Shown here piece by piece: positions 7,474 to 16,027 of a stretch of DNA of 64,000 nucleotides. The stretch comes from Belliella aquatica (GTDB lineage: Bacteria; Bacteroidota; Bacteroidia; Cytophagales; Cyclobacteriaceae). Both the position numbers and the translations under genes were made by a program. How positions within the stretch are numbered: the first letter of the stretch is position 1; each line of letters starts with the position of its first letter. The notes under the pieces are model-generated. The model made no database searches and was not told where the DNA came from. It saw nothing but the letters and a program-made list of their open reading frames with translations. Where the stretch lies: positions 124,001 through 188,000 of the forward strand of contig NZ_BMFD01000006.1 in NCBI RefSeq assembly GCF_014637795.1. The letters are read 5' to 3'.

Positions 7474-9369
7474 ATGAATTACCTATCAGTAGAAAACCTT
7501 AGCAAGTCCTTTGGCGAGCGCAAACTTTTTCAAAACATAACATTTGGCTTGGATCAAGGTCAAAAAGTAGCTTTAGTCGGAATAAATGGAGCTGGAAAAT
7601 CCACCTTGATGAAAATCATCATGGGTTTGGAAGTAGCTGACACGGGCCAAGTAGCCGTCAATCAGCAAGTCAAAGTTGCCTATGTACATCAAAACCCTGT
7701 TTTTTCGGGTGAATTGAGTATTTATCAAACGATTTTTGATGGAAGTACCAATGCGACGCTCAAAGTAATTGAGGATTACCATAAAGCCATGTTGGATTCT
7801 GAAAATGGGAAAGATAATTCTGACCTTTTGCAGACTATTTTTGAAAAAATGGATCAGCTTGAAGCTTGGGATTTTGAGTATCAGGTAAAGGAGGTTTTGG
7901 GGAAATTAGGTTTGCATGATACAGATATTTCTGTTGGAAACCTTAGTGGTGGACAAAGAAAGCGTGTAGCGTTGGCGAAGGCTATCTTGGAGAAGCCAGA
8001 CTTACTTTTGTTGGATGAACCCACCAACCACCTCGATTTGGAGACAATAGAATGGCTCGAAGAATATCTCTCAAAAGCCAATCTTGCCCTTTTTATGGTA
8101 ACTCACGATAGGTATTTCTTAGAGAAAGTGACCAATCAAATCCTTGAGTTGGACAATGGTAGTATCCATCGCTACATGGGGAATTATGGTTATTTCTTAG
8201 AGAAAAAAGCTGAAAGAAGAGAGATAGAGGCGACCGAACTGGATAAAGCAAAAAGCTTGTACAAAAAGGAATTGGACTGGATTAGAAGACAGCCCAAAGC
8301 GAGAAGTACAAAAGCAAAATATAGAGTCGATGCTTTTGAAGAAACGAAAGAGAAGGCTTTCAACAAAAGAGAAGAAAGAGAAATTGAGCTTTCTGTGACT
8401 TCCCAAAGATTAGGGAATAAAATCATTGAGATCGAGAAACTCAATAAGTCTTTTGGCAACAAGAAGATTGTTGAAGATTTCAGTTATACCTTCAAGAAAG
8501 GCGATAAAATTGGAATTGTAGGTCCAAATGGTGCGGGAAAGACTACTTTTCTAAATATGATTACTGGCGCTTTGGCACCTGACAGTGGCAAAGTTGCCAT
8601 TGGGCAAACAACGGCTTTTGGATATTACAGACAAGAAGAAGATTCATTTGATGAGGATAAAAGACTACTCGACATCGTAAAAGAAGTCGCAGAAGTGGTG
8701 ACTGTCGCAGGGGGAGCAACGATTACGGTTGCGCAGTTTTTGAATAAATTTGGTTTTCCACCCAAGCAACAGCATACTCCAATAGCCAAACTCAGTGGAG
8801 GAGAAAGAAGAAGATTACAGCTATTGATGATTTTGATCAAAAGTCCAAATTTCCTGATTCTCGATGAACCAACCAATGATTTGGATATTGTGACTTTGAA
8901 TACGCTAGAAGAATTTTTGGATAATTTTCCAGGTTGCTTGATCATTGTATCTCACGATAGGTATTTTATGGACAGGTTGGTGGAGCACCTTTTTGTTTTT
9001 GAAGGAGAAGGTCAGATCAAAGATTTCCCTGGAAACTATACTGATTTTAGAGAGTGGGAAAAAGAGGAAAAACTAATCCAAAAGGAAGATAAGCCAGTCA
9101 AAGAAGAGAAAAAAGAACAAGCTACAAGCCCAACAAACGATTCAAAGCCAAAAGCCACTTTTAAGGAAAAGAAGGAGTTTGAGGAATTGACGAAGAAAAT
9201 AGAAGGGTTGAATGCAGAGAAAGGTAAGCTTGTAGATTTGATCACTGTTGGCACCGAGGATCATCAAAAACTAATGGATTGGTCCAATAGAATTCAGGAA
9301 ATTGATCAAGAGATCGAGTCTGTTGAGTTGAGATGGTTGGAATTGAGTGAGTTGGAAGGGATTGAGTAA
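7474..9369 (+). CDS. ABC-F family ATPase (Uup/EttA-type ribosome-associated protein)
   Basis: A 631-residue soluble protein with two ABC ATPase domains in tandem and no membrane segments, the hallmark of ABC-F translation factors that bind the ribosomal E site. Walker A motifs are 'GINGAGKST' (near 37) and 'GPNGAGKTT' (near 351); signatures are 'LSGGQ' (near 156) and 'LSGGE' (near 440). Walker B motifs end in 'DEPTNHLD' and 'DEPTNDLD'. The region between domains is the charged linker typical of ABC-F, and the C-terminus (about 535-631) is a Lys/Glu-rich coiled coil as in Uup. Which ABC-F subfamily it belongs to, and whether it affects antibiotic response, cannot be told by eye. Confidence 0.9.
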   Translation: MNYLSVENLSKSFGERKLFQNITFGLDQGQKVALVGINGAGKSTLMKIIMGLEVADTGQVAVNQQVKVAYVHQNPVFSGELSIYQTIFDGSTNATLKVIEDYHKAMLDSENGKDNSDLLQTIFEKMDQLEAWDFEYQVKEVLGKLGLHDTDISVGNLSGGQRKRVALAKAILEKPDLLLLDEPTNHLDLETIEWLEEYLSKANLALFMVTHDRYFLEKVTNQILELDNGSIHRYMGNYGYFLEKKAERREIEATELDKAKSLYKKELDWIRRQPKARSTKAKYRVDAFEETKEKAFNKREEREIELSVTSQRLGNKIIEIEKLNKSFGNKKIVEDFSYTFKKGDKIGIVGPNGAGKTTFLNMITGALAPDSGKVAIGQTTAFGYYRQEEDSFDEDKRLLDIVKEVAEVVTVAGGATITVAQFLNKFGFPPKQQHTPIAKLSGGERRRLQLLMILIKSPNFLILDEPTNDLDIVTLNTLEEFLDNFPGCLIIVSHDRYFMDRLVEHLFVFEGEGQIKDFPGNYTDFREWEKEEKLIQKEDKPVKEEKKEQATSPTNDSKPKATFKEKKEFEELTKKIEGLNAEKGKLVDLITVGTEDHQKLMDWSNRIQEIDQEIESVELRWLELSELEGIE

Positions 9370-9423
9370 TTGAGTAGGAGAGGGATTGTCCTCTAGTATA
9401 TGGTTTTTGTGTGAATTACAGTT

Positions 9424-9463
9424 CGAGATTTCTCCTTTTAGTCGAAATGACCACAAAGTCACC
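9424..9463. repeat. Copy of a dispersed intergenic repeat (GAGATnTCTC type)
   Basis: The sequence starts with CGAGATTTCTCC and continues with a GTCGAAATGACC core followed by CACAAAGT. It matches, with changes, the two elements at 49177 and 49492, which read GAGATATCTC, then TCGATATGAC or TTGATATAAC, then CACAAGTA. It lies between the convergent ABC-F and marC genes. Confidence 0.5.
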
Positions 9464-9510
9464 TCAACCCTAGGAGAGGTCTCAATCTTTAAAATATAAG
9501 TTGTTGTGAA

Positions 9511-9548
9511 AAAGGCTCTGAAATTCAACATTTCAGAGCCTCGTTTTT
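9511..9548. terminator. Bidirectional terminator between the ABC-F gene and marC
   Basis: A perfect 11-bp stem GGCTCTGAAAT (514-524) pairs with 530-540 around a 5-nt loop. T-rich sequence follows on the plus strand, and the A run at its left gives a T run on the minus strand. It can end both convergent transcripts. Confidence 0.85.
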
Positions 9549-10136
9549 TTAGATCATTTCTCCCGAAAACAGTGCACTTTTGAAGATTTTAATCGCAATG
9601 GATAAAAGAATAATCCCAAAGATCCTTCTCAATACATCCAAACCTGTCTTTCCAAGTTTTCGCTCTAGCCACGTTGTACTTTTCAGTACTACATAGACGA
9701 TGATCAGGTTAATGATAATCCCTATCCCAATGTTGATTTGAGCAAACTCTGCTTTCAATGTCAAGATTGTGGTAAGGGTACCTGCTCCTGCGATCAAAGG
9801 GAATGCGATTGGTACAATCGATGCCCCGCCACTTGCTTCAGGATCAGGTTTGAAAAGCTCAATTCCCAAAATCATCTCCGCTCCCAAAGCAAAAATGATC
9901 AAGGCTCCTGCTATCGCAAAATCTTCAACCCCAATTCCAAAAAGGTTGAGGATAGATTTACCGAGAAACAAAAATAGAATCATTAAAACTCCTGCGGCTA
10001 AAGTAGCTTTTTCGGATTCTATATGTCCGACTTTTTTCCTCAAATTGATCACAATTGGGATGGACCCCAGTATATCAATGACTGAAAAGAGGATCAAAGT
10101 CACAGATAAGATCTCCTTTAAATCAAAAGTTCCCAT
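9549..10136 (-). CDS. marC: MarC-family integral membrane protein
   Basis: A 195-residue protein with about six hydrophobic segments, the right size for the MarC/UPF0056 family. The N-terminal segment 'FSVIDILGSIPIVINL' and the 'IAGALIIFALGAEMI' helix match the family pattern. MarC proteins sit in the inner membrane; their transport role is not settled, despite the historical name linking them to multiple antibiotic resistance. The start codon abuts the stop of the upstream aminotransferase gene, which suggests one transcript with that gene and aroQ. The 3' end has a bidirectional terminator. Confidence 0.85.
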   Translation of the reverse strand: MGTFDLKEILSVTLILFSVIDILGSIPIVINLRKKVGHIESEKATLAAGVLMILFLFLGKSILNLFGIGVEDFAIAGALIIFALGAEMILGIELFKPDPEASGGASIVPIAFPLIAGAGTLTTILTLKAEFAQINIGIGIIINLIIVYVVLKSTTWLERKLGKTGLDVLRRIFGIILLSIAIKIFKSALFSGEMI

Positions 10137-11192
10137 TTAATATTGTTTTAGAAAGTTGATAAGCTTGTCAAAATCAGCGTCTGTGATGGCAGGGAAATTA
10201 GCTATTCTGAAGCTGGTAGGTTTCAATGGACCGTATCCGCCACCCATCTGCATCCCTTCTCTTTCAGCAGCTTTTTTGACTGAAGTGATAAATTCTTCCG
10301 AACCTGAAATGGCCAAAACAGTAGAACTGCGACTTGCTTCATTTTCTATCAAAAGTTTCAATTTGCTCGTCATGGCTACTGTATATTCCAGTTTTTGCAT
10401 GCGCTCCTTGATCAGCTCGTCTACATGCTGGATTTCTGGCATATCCTTCAAAACCCTATTCAACAAATAGATTCCTAAGACATTCGGCGTATAATGCGTC
10501 TGATAAATAGCAGCATTTTCTAGCATAAAGTTTAGACTATTGTAGTGTCCCCGCTCTCCTTTGTCTCTGATCTTTTCTATTGCTTTTGGAGAAAGGAGTA
10601 AGACTCCAAGTCCAGCTGGCAAACCAAAACATTTCTGCACGGAAGCATACCAAATGTCTGCTAGGCTAAAATCCAACTCTATACCACCCATAGAAGAGGT
10701 TGTGTCTACGGCAATCATCTTCTCGGGAAACTTGTCTGCGATGTCTGCGATGGTTTCGTTCTTTACCTGAGTTGCATTGGAAGTCTCGTTTTGCGTAATG
10801 GCAATAACATCAAACTCATTTCCAACCTGAAGTTTTTCCACATCAATGGTCTCATTTGCATCGATTTTCAAAGCTTCAGTTTTAGAATTGATATGCTCGG
10901 CATATTCAAACCATTTCTTACCAAAAGAACCTGAGAAAATATGAAAACCAGCTTCCTGCACGATAGATTGGGTGATGATCTCCCAGTTTTCCGTGGCGGA
11001 GGAGGTGAAAAGTAACTTGTATCCCTCAGGAACATGAAGTTTTTCTTGCATCAATGTTTCTGTTTCTTTGTACAAGTTCATAAATGCTGCACTTCTATGA
11101 CTCGCACTTAGAATTCCTGAATCGTATGCTTCTTGCAGATATTTGGGTAGGGCATCGTAAACTTTAGATGGTCCTGGAGAAAATGTAATCAT
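10137..11192 (-). CDS. Class V PLP-dependent aminotransferase (SerC / alanine-glyoxylate type)
   Basis: A 351-residue enzyme starting 'MITFSPGPSKVYDAL'. The 'FSPGPS' entry, the 'SHRSAAF' segment and the PLP lysine in 'SVQKCFGLPAG' (about residue 196) place it among class V aminotransferases related to phosphoserine aminotransferase and alanine-glyoxylate aminotransferase. The substrate is not certain. The start is the ATG at 11192, not the longer open frame to 11273, because the extension lies inside aroQ. This ATG overlaps the aroQ TGA in an ATGA junction, implying translational coupling. Its stop abuts the marC start. Confidence 0.82.
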   Translation of the reverse strand: MITFSPGPSKVYDALPKYLQEAYDSGILSASHRSAAFMNLYKETETLMQEKLHVPEGYKLLFTSSATENWEIITQSIVQEAGFHIFSGSFGKKWFEYAEHINSKTEALKIDANETIDVEKLQVGNEFDVIAITQNETSNATQVKNETIADIADKFPEKMIAVDTTSSMGGIELDFSLADIWYASVQKCFGLPAGLGVLLLSPKAIEKIRDKGERGHYNSLNFMLENAAIYQTHYTPNVLGIYLLNRVLKDMPEIQHVDELIKERMQKLEYTVAMTSKLKLLIENEASRSSTVLAISGSEEFITSVKKAAEREGMQMGGGYGPLKPTSFRIANFPAITDADFDKLINFLKQY

Positions 11193-11620
11193 AGGTTTGT
11201 AGAGGTTGTGAGAAAATATTGCAATCCAAGTTCGTATCCTTTGAGCCCCAAGCCCGAAATCATGCCTACGCATTCTTTGCTGATGATGCTCTTGTGTCGG
11301 AATTCTTCCCTTTTATAAATATTCGAAATATGGACTTCCAGCACGGGAGTACTTACTCCTGCTATGGCATCAGAAATTGCTACAGAAGTATGCGTGTAGC
11401 CGCCTGCGTTCAGTAGAATGGCATCACACTCAAAACCAACTTCGTGGATTTTGTTGATAATTTCCCCTTCTATGTTGCTTTGAAAATAGCTCAGGTCGAC
11501 TTCAGGAAATTTATTTTTTAATGTAGAAAAATAATCTTCAAAAGATTGATTCCCATATATTTCTGGCTCTCTTTTTCCGAGTAGGTTGAGATTTGGCCCG
11601 TTGATAATGATGATTTTCAA
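11189..11620 (-). CDS. aroQ: Type II 3-dehydroquinate dehydratase
   Basis: A 143-residue enzyme of typical type II length that removes water from 3-dehydroquinate in the shikimate pathway. The N-terminal 'INGPNLNLLGKREPEIYG' contains the catalytic arginine/tyrosine loop; 'NAGGYTHTSVAI' and 'EVHISN' supply the substrate-binding Asn and the active-site His. It forms cytosolic dodecamers in known cases. It is first in a minus-strand unit with the aminotransferase (4-bp overlap) and marC. The 155 bp upstream contain no recognisable gene. Confidence 0.95.
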   Translation of the reverse strand: MKIIIINGPNLNLLGKREPEIYGNQSFEDYFSTLKNKFPEVDLSYFQSNIEGEIINKIHEVGFECDAILLNAGGYTHTSVAISDAIAGVSTPVLEVHISNIYKREEFRHKSIISKECVGMISGLGLKGYELGLQYFLTTSTNL

Positions 11621-11775
11621 AATGGTGTTTGGTTAGTGGTTTTCAATTATGGAACAAAGTTATTTGATTAATAAGAGATAACACAAAAAACACCAAATTA
11701 AACTTTAATTGAATGCAGCAATAGATTTGGGTAACTAAGAATATTTTTTAATATTTAGAGACTAAAAGTATTTTT

Positions 11776-12006
11776 ATGGAAAAGAATAAATTTGGAATGA
11801 CTTTTAAAAATCTACTGATTCAAACTTTAGGATTTGTAGTAGTGATGTATGTGTTTGGTTATTTTAGGAGTGAAGGTGATCCAAACTCCTTAAAGTCCCT
11901 TTCAGGAATTTTGGTTGGCTCTTTAGTTTTTCTTGCCTTTATGTGTTGGATGTACGAATTGAATCCATTTAAAAGCAAAAATCAAATTGAGAATAGTGAT
12001 GAATAG
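11776..12006 (+). CDS. Small membrane protein, two segments, unknown function
   Basis: A 76-residue protein with hydrophobic segments near residues 12-28 and 42-60, separated by a short charged loop, and a charged C-terminal tail. No family is recognised. It is the first of four small membrane-protein genes that lie between aroQ and the Xer recombinase gene. Its last 8 bp overlap the next gene, so the two are probably made from one mRNA. Interrupted reading is not seen and the start ATG is unambiguous. Confidence 0.65.
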   Translation: MEKNKFGMTFKNLLIQTLGFVVVMYVFGYFRSEGDPNSLKSLSGILVGSLVFLAFMCWMYELNPFKSKNQIENSDE

Positions 12007-12190
12007 AAAGGTAAAAATTATTTCAGCCGCAATCATTTGCTTCCTGGTTTTTGGGGTGCTGAGTGTGTATGAAGGTGGTTATAGCGTCAAAGAGTCAATT
12101 CTTAGAAGTGCTGTTTTTACATTCTTTTACATTTTGATTTTTATGATATGGAAAAAGAAGCCAAAATCAGTCAAAGAAAAAGAAATCTGA
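11999..12190 (+). CDS. Small membrane protein overlapping the previous gene
   Basis: A 63-residue protein starting 'MNRKVKIISAAIICFLVF' at the ATG at 11999; an upstream TTG at 11987 is less likely. Two hydrophobic segments (about 7-24 and 37-52) flank a short loop, followed by a Lys-rich tail. The 8-bp overlap with the gene ending at 12006 and the same two-segment outline suggest a cotranscribed pair, perhaps forming a heteromer. No function can be assigned. Confidence 0.6.
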   Translation: MNRKVKIISAAIICFLVFGVLSVYEGGYSVKESILRSAVFTFFYILIFMIWKKKPKSVKEKEI

Positions 12191-12335
12191 GGAGATCTGC
12201 TTGGATCTAATATAAGATAATCGAACCAAATCTTTATAATTCCATTCATGTGGTGAAATCTTTGCTTTTAGCAAAGAAAAAACACGCCAGCCAATAAGTG
12301 ACGAATCATAATTGAAAACCTAAATTAGATATTTC

Positions 12336-12518
12336 ATGTCAGAAGAAATTTTTGATTTGATTTTGGGAATATTACTAATCGTTTTTGGAGCCCTGATTTT
12401 GATTTACAAAATTCGGAACCCTTTACAAAAAAATGAAAACGTATCCGGAAAAGCTGCTCATTATCAAATTATTGGGTTGGCAATAGTTTTAGTAATGATT
12501 GGAATATTTCTGATATGA
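12336..12518 (+). CDS. Small membrane protein of unknown function
   Basis: A 60-residue protein with two hydrophobic segments (about 6-24 and 43-60) joined by a polar loop with Lys, Asn and Glu. It resembles other two-segment mini-proteins but no family is recognised. It stands alone, 145 bp downstream of the previous small gene. The short length makes the coding call moderate, but hydrophobic segment placement and a clean ATG support it. Confidence 0.55.
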   Translation: MSEEIFDLILGILLIVFGALILIYKIRNPLQKNENVSGKAAHYQIIGLAIVLVMIGIFLI

Positions 12519-12664
12519 AGAAAAGAAAGCCGAAACGCAAATATCAATTTGGATACAGCGGGCAGTACTCATTAATATAAAAACAAGTATTTTCAAAAAG
12601 CTAGCTTGAAGGATACGGCCCCGAATGTACGCAGTCTCAAAGCTGAATCCGTAATAATGTAACT

Positions 12665-13072
12665 ATGAAAAGAATTAAATTCGACAACTTACAGTTTAAT
12701 TGGTTTTTTATTTCAACGATTGTCGTTTCTTTTTTATGTGTACTTTTTGGTTTTTTTGAAATATTTGAATTTGAAAACACTAAAATTAATAGAAGAATTA
12801 GTGCACTAGGATATTTGTTGATGACCATTTATTTTTCAAGAATGTTTTGGTTCAAGAATTATGTTCAATGGAATAAAAAGGGCGTTGTAATTCGTATCAA
12901 ACCGTTTTGGGGAAAATCAATTGCATTTGATGATATTAAAAGTTCGAAATTGGAAGCCAATATGCTGACTATTTATAAGTACGATGGAAATATTTATATT
13001 TTTGACTTGAGCGATATTGATGAAAATGATTCAAAAAGACTTAACGAGATAATTAATGAATATCGTTGCTGA
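12665..13072 (+). CDS. Small membrane protein with a possible PH-like cytosolic domain
   Basis: A 135-residue protein. Two hydrophobic segments lie near 12-32 and 46-62. The C-terminal half has short beta strands ('GVVIRIKPFWGKSIAFDDI', 'MLTIYKYDGNIYIFDL') that resemble the strand pattern of bacterial PH-like domains found after membrane hairpins. That comparison is by eye and weak. It is the last gene of the islet before xerD. A 10-bp direct repeat, GGGCAGTACT, occurs on each side (12560 and 13092). Confidence 0.6.
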   Translation: MKRIKFDNLQFNWFFISTIVVSFLCVLFGFFEIFEFENTKINRRISALGYLLMTIYFSRMFWFKNYVQWNKKGVVIRIKPFWGKSIAFDDIKSSKLEANMLTIYKYDGNIYIFDLSDIDENDSKRLNEIINEYRC

Positions 13073-13167
13073 AATTTACTTGTAAAAGGGAGGGCAGTAC
13101 TTCTGTAAAGCACTTGTGCAAGTTGATAGATTTTTGCTTCTTTACTTGTACATTAACCAACTCAACA

Positions 13168-14070
13168 ATGTCCTCCTGGACTTCCTATCTCAAGCAATTT
13201 CAACATTATCTCAAAATCGAAAGATCTTTGAGTAAAAACTCTATTCTGGCTTATCAGCAAGATATGGCAAAGTTGATTCGCTATATGGAGCAAAGTTTTC
13301 CATCAGTTAGTCCACTACAAGTTCAGCTGCAGCATCTTCAGTATTTTGTAAATGGATTAGCCGAGCTAGAGATTTCTGAGTACACCCAGGCCAGAATTAT
13401 ATCTGGAATCAAGGCTTTCTATAAGTTTTTGATGTATGAAGATTTGATATCAGAAGACCCTGCGCAATTGCTAGAAGCGCCAAAACTTGGAAGGAAATTG
13501 CCAGATACCTTGAGTTATCATGAAATCAGTCAGATCCTTGAAAGTATAGAATTAGGGCTACCGGAAGGACATAGAAATCGTGCGATGCTGGAGATTTTGT
13601 ATTGTAGCGGGCTGCGTGTTTCTGAGTTGACAGAATTGAAAATTGGGAATGTATATGCAGATATTGGCTTTTTGAGAGTGATAGGGAAGGGGAATAAGGA
13701 ACGACTTGTGCCTGTGGGAAGAGATGCTTTGAAGTATTTAAAAATATATTTGGAAGACTTTCGTTTTCACCTGAACATCGCCAAAGGTCATGAAGAATAT
13801 GTTTTCCTCAATCGAAGAGGTAAAAAACTGACAAGGGTAATGGTTTTTTTGATCATCAAAAAACAAGTGGAAGCCATCGGACTAAAGAAAAATGTAAGTC
13901 CACATACTTTCCGACATAGCTTCGCGACACATTTGATAGAAGGCGGTGCCGATCTCCGAGCAGTACAAGAAATGCTCGGTCATGAAAGCATCACCACCAC
14001 TGAGATTTACACGCACTTAGATAGAGATTATCTGCGGCAAGTGCTCAATGAATTTCATCCTAGAAAATAA
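13168..14070 (+). CDS. xerD: Site-specific tyrosine recombinase, XerC/XerD type
   Basis: A 300-residue recombinase that resolves chromosome dimers at dif sites near the terminus, together with FtsK. The start ATG at 13168 gives 'MSSWTSYLKQFQHYLKIE', the usual N-terminal SAM-like domain; a longer frame to 13066 is rejected as untypical. Catalytic residues are visible: Arg in 'CSGLRVSEL', the box 'HTFRHSFATHL' (His-x-x-Arg), a His in 'MLGHESI' and the nucleophilic Tyr in 'TEIYTH'. Length and context with ftsK 2 kb away suggest the housekeeping Xer protein, not a mobile integrase. Whether it is the XerC or XerD orthologue is not decided here. Confidence 0.88.
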   Translation: MSSWTSYLKQFQHYLKIERSLSKNSILAYQQDMAKLIRYMEQSFPSVSPLQVQLQHLQYFVNGLAELEISEYTQARIISGIKAFYKFLMYEDLISEDPAQLLEAPKLGRKLPDTLSYHEISQILESIELGLPEGHRNRAMLEILYCSGLRVSELTELKIGNVYADIGFLRVIGKGNKERLVPVGRDALKYLKIYLEDFRFHLNIAKGHEEYVFLNRRGKKLTRVMVFLIIKKQVEAIGLKKNVSPHTFRHSFATHLIEGGADLRAVQEMLGHESITTTEIYTHLDRDYLRQVLNEFHPRK

Positions 14071-14751
14071 CTACAACGCAAATTTCACAGCAATACTTGG
14101 TTGGATCAATTGAAAAGCGGTGTTCCTTGAGCTTAAAGTGACGTTTCCTTGATCGTTGTATGTTGCGTCTCTTTTTGTGAGAATATTCATATTGGAAGTA
14201 TGGACATAATTCACTCTCAATTCTATAAAAGTCTCCTTGCTTTTATCCAAAGGAATCATCAGTCCACCACCTACTTGATAGATCAATGCCCAATCTGCAA
14301 TCTCGGTTCCTGAAGAAAGCGGCTCTGAAATTCGATTTTCTCTCACCCTAGAGCGGGTGTAAGCGTGAATTCCACCAAACTGCCCTTCTACAAATGGTCT
14401 TACCCAAAATGGTGTTTCAGGCATCACTCTCACCACACCGGAAAGGTACACCGCATTGTTATTTCTTCTGATTCGGAAACTTTGATCTGTACCATTGATG
14501 ATATTATTGCTTCGCGTCATTGCTGTGCCGTATCTGCTGTACCCTAATTCACCACCAAGAAAGATGGGCGTTTTGGGAATTTTAAATAAGCCACTGACAC
14601 TGATTGATGGAAAAATTATGCTACCAACTTCTTCTTGAAAATCTCCTGATGGAATTCCTGTATTGATATGAATTCCGGCGATTTCATTTTGACTGTAAGA
14701 AGTGAAGTAAAGAAGGAAAAAGAGACTAAGAAGTGAAATTGACTTTTTCAT
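14071..14751 (-). CDS. Outer-membrane beta-barrel protein with signal peptide
   Basis: A 226-residue protein with an N-terminal signal peptide ending around 'YFTSYSQ' and about eight amphipathic strands with alternating hydrophobic residues. The final strand ends in hydrophobic/aliphatic 'IAVKFAL'. This is typical of small Bacteroidota outer-membrane beta-barrel proteins (PorT-like families). The substrate or role is unknown. Its stop directly abuts the stop of the Xer gene, with no terminator between them. Confidence 0.75.
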   Translation of the reverse strand: MKKSISLLSLFFLLYFTSYSQNEIAGIHINTGIPSGDFQEEVGSIIFPSISVSGLFKIPKTPIFLGGELGYSRYGTAMTRSNNIINGTDQSFRIRRNNNAVYLSGVVRVMPETPFWVRPFVEGQFGGIHAYTRSRVRENRISEPLSSGTEIADWALIYQVGGGLMIPLDKSKETFIELRVNYVHTSNMNILTKRDATYNDQGNVTLSSRNTAFQLIQPSIAVKFAL

Positions 14752-14923
14752 AGAAATGATATTAAAGAGTTTATGAACTTGGTATTTTTTACGTGAAAAT
14801 GTTGAGGAAGTTTAGTTATTGATTCAAGATACTCTGTTGTTATATTTCTTCTTGAATTTACGATTTGCTTCGCAAAAGATTTTTAAATGCTGTAATTTAG
14901 CGTTTCCATTAAAATCTGACTAC

Positions 14924-15967
14924 GTGTACAAATCCATCATCAAGCCGATCCTTTTCCAAAAAAATCCAGAGTCCGCCCACCATTTTACTTTTTCGTGGAT
15001 TAAGAGAACTTTCAATCTCCCCCTAGTCAAATCGGTTATTAAAAGTCAATTTGGACTTGAGGATAGCCGTTTGGAAAGGGAAGTGTTTGGATTGAAATTC
15101 AAAAATCCAGTTGGATTAGCAGCGGGTTTTGATAAAGACGCAAAGTTGATTGATGAAATGTCCATGCTGGGTTTTGGGTTTATCGAAATTGGAACGCTTA
15201 CACCCAAGCCACAAGAAGGAAATCCACAGCCAAGACTTTTTAGACTTCCACAAGATGAAGCCTTGATCAATAGGATGGGATTCAATAATGGGGGCGTTGA
15301 AGAGGCTGTGAAAAGATTGAAAAGCAGAAAATCAGATGTCATCATTGGGGGGAATATAGGCAAGAATAAGCTGACTCCAAATGAAAATGCAGTGGATGAT
15401 TATTTGATTTGTTTGGAAGCATTGCATCCTTTTGTGGATTATTTTGTGGTGAATGTAAGCTCACCCAACACCCCTAATCTAAGAGATTTGCAGGAAAAAG
15501 AGCCTTTGAAAAAACTTCTTTTGGCAGTCAAAGAAGCCAATGATAAAAAGGAGAAGCCAAAGCCAATCTTATTGAAAATTGCCCCTGATTTGACCAATGG
15601 GCAGTTGGACGATATTGTGGAGATCGTACAAGAGACAAAAATTGACGGGGTAATTGCTACGAACACTACGATTGATAGGAGTGCATTGCAAACAGATGCT
15701 TCACAAGTCGAATCTATCGGAGCAGGTGGTGTGAGTGGCAAAGTGTTGGCCACAAGAAGTACAGAAGTTATTCGTTATTTGGCTGACAAATCAAACAGGT
15801 CTTTTCCGATCATTGGAGTCGGGGGGATTTTCACGGCTCAAGATGCCATTGAGAAATTGGAAGCAGGGGCGAGTCTGATTCAGGTTTACTCTGGTATGAT
15901 CTATGAGGGACCTAGCATGATCAAGAGAATCAAAAAAGGGCTTTTGTCACATTTCCAAAATCAATAA
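14924..15967 (+). CDS. pyrD: Dihydroorotate dehydrogenase (quinone), class 2
   Basis: A 347-residue flavoenzyme that oxidises dihydroorotate to orotate and passes electrons to quinone at the inner membrane. The N-terminal '[10 protein letters not shown]' and 'PESAHHFTF' helices form the membrane-associated cap of class 2 enzymes. '[11 protein letters not shown]', 'NRMGFNNGG' and '[11 protein letters not shown]' (with the catalytic Ser) are FMN/substrate motifs; '[11 protein letters not shown]' binds the phosphate. The GTG at 14924 is chosen as start because the cap begins there; the open frame reaches 14819 but the extra residues are not family-like. pyrF lies 3.3 kb downstream. Confidence 0.93.
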   Translation: MYKSIIKPILFQKNPESAHHFTFSWIKRTFNLPLVKSVIKSQFGLEDSRLEREVFGLKFKNPVGLAAGFDKDAKLIDEMSMLGFGFIEIGTLTPKPQEGNPQPRLFRLPQDEALINRMGFNNGGVEEAVKRLKSRKSDVIIGGNIGKNKLTPNENAVDDYLICLEALHPFVDYFVVNVSSPNTPNLRDLQEKEPLKKLLLAVKEANDKKEKPKPILLKIAPDLTNGQLDDIVEIVQETKIDGVIATNTTIDRSALQTDASQVESIGAGGVSGKVLATRSTEVIRYLADKSNRSFPIIGVGGIFTAQDAIEKLEAGASLIQVYSGMIYEGPSMIKRIKKGLLSHFQNQ

Positions 15968-16027
15968 AGTAGAATTCTGTATATTTCGATTAAATCACTT
16001 TCATTTCAAGATTGATAAGTTCAAATT

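Noticed and set aside
11193-11273. N-terminal extension of the aminotransferase
   Set aside because: It lies in the aroQ coding region; the ATGA junction at 11192 gives the family-like start.
11776-13072. Integron-like cassette array
   Set aside because: No integron integrase is linked and no attC-like pairs are seen; the nearby Xer protein looks like the housekeeping enzyme.
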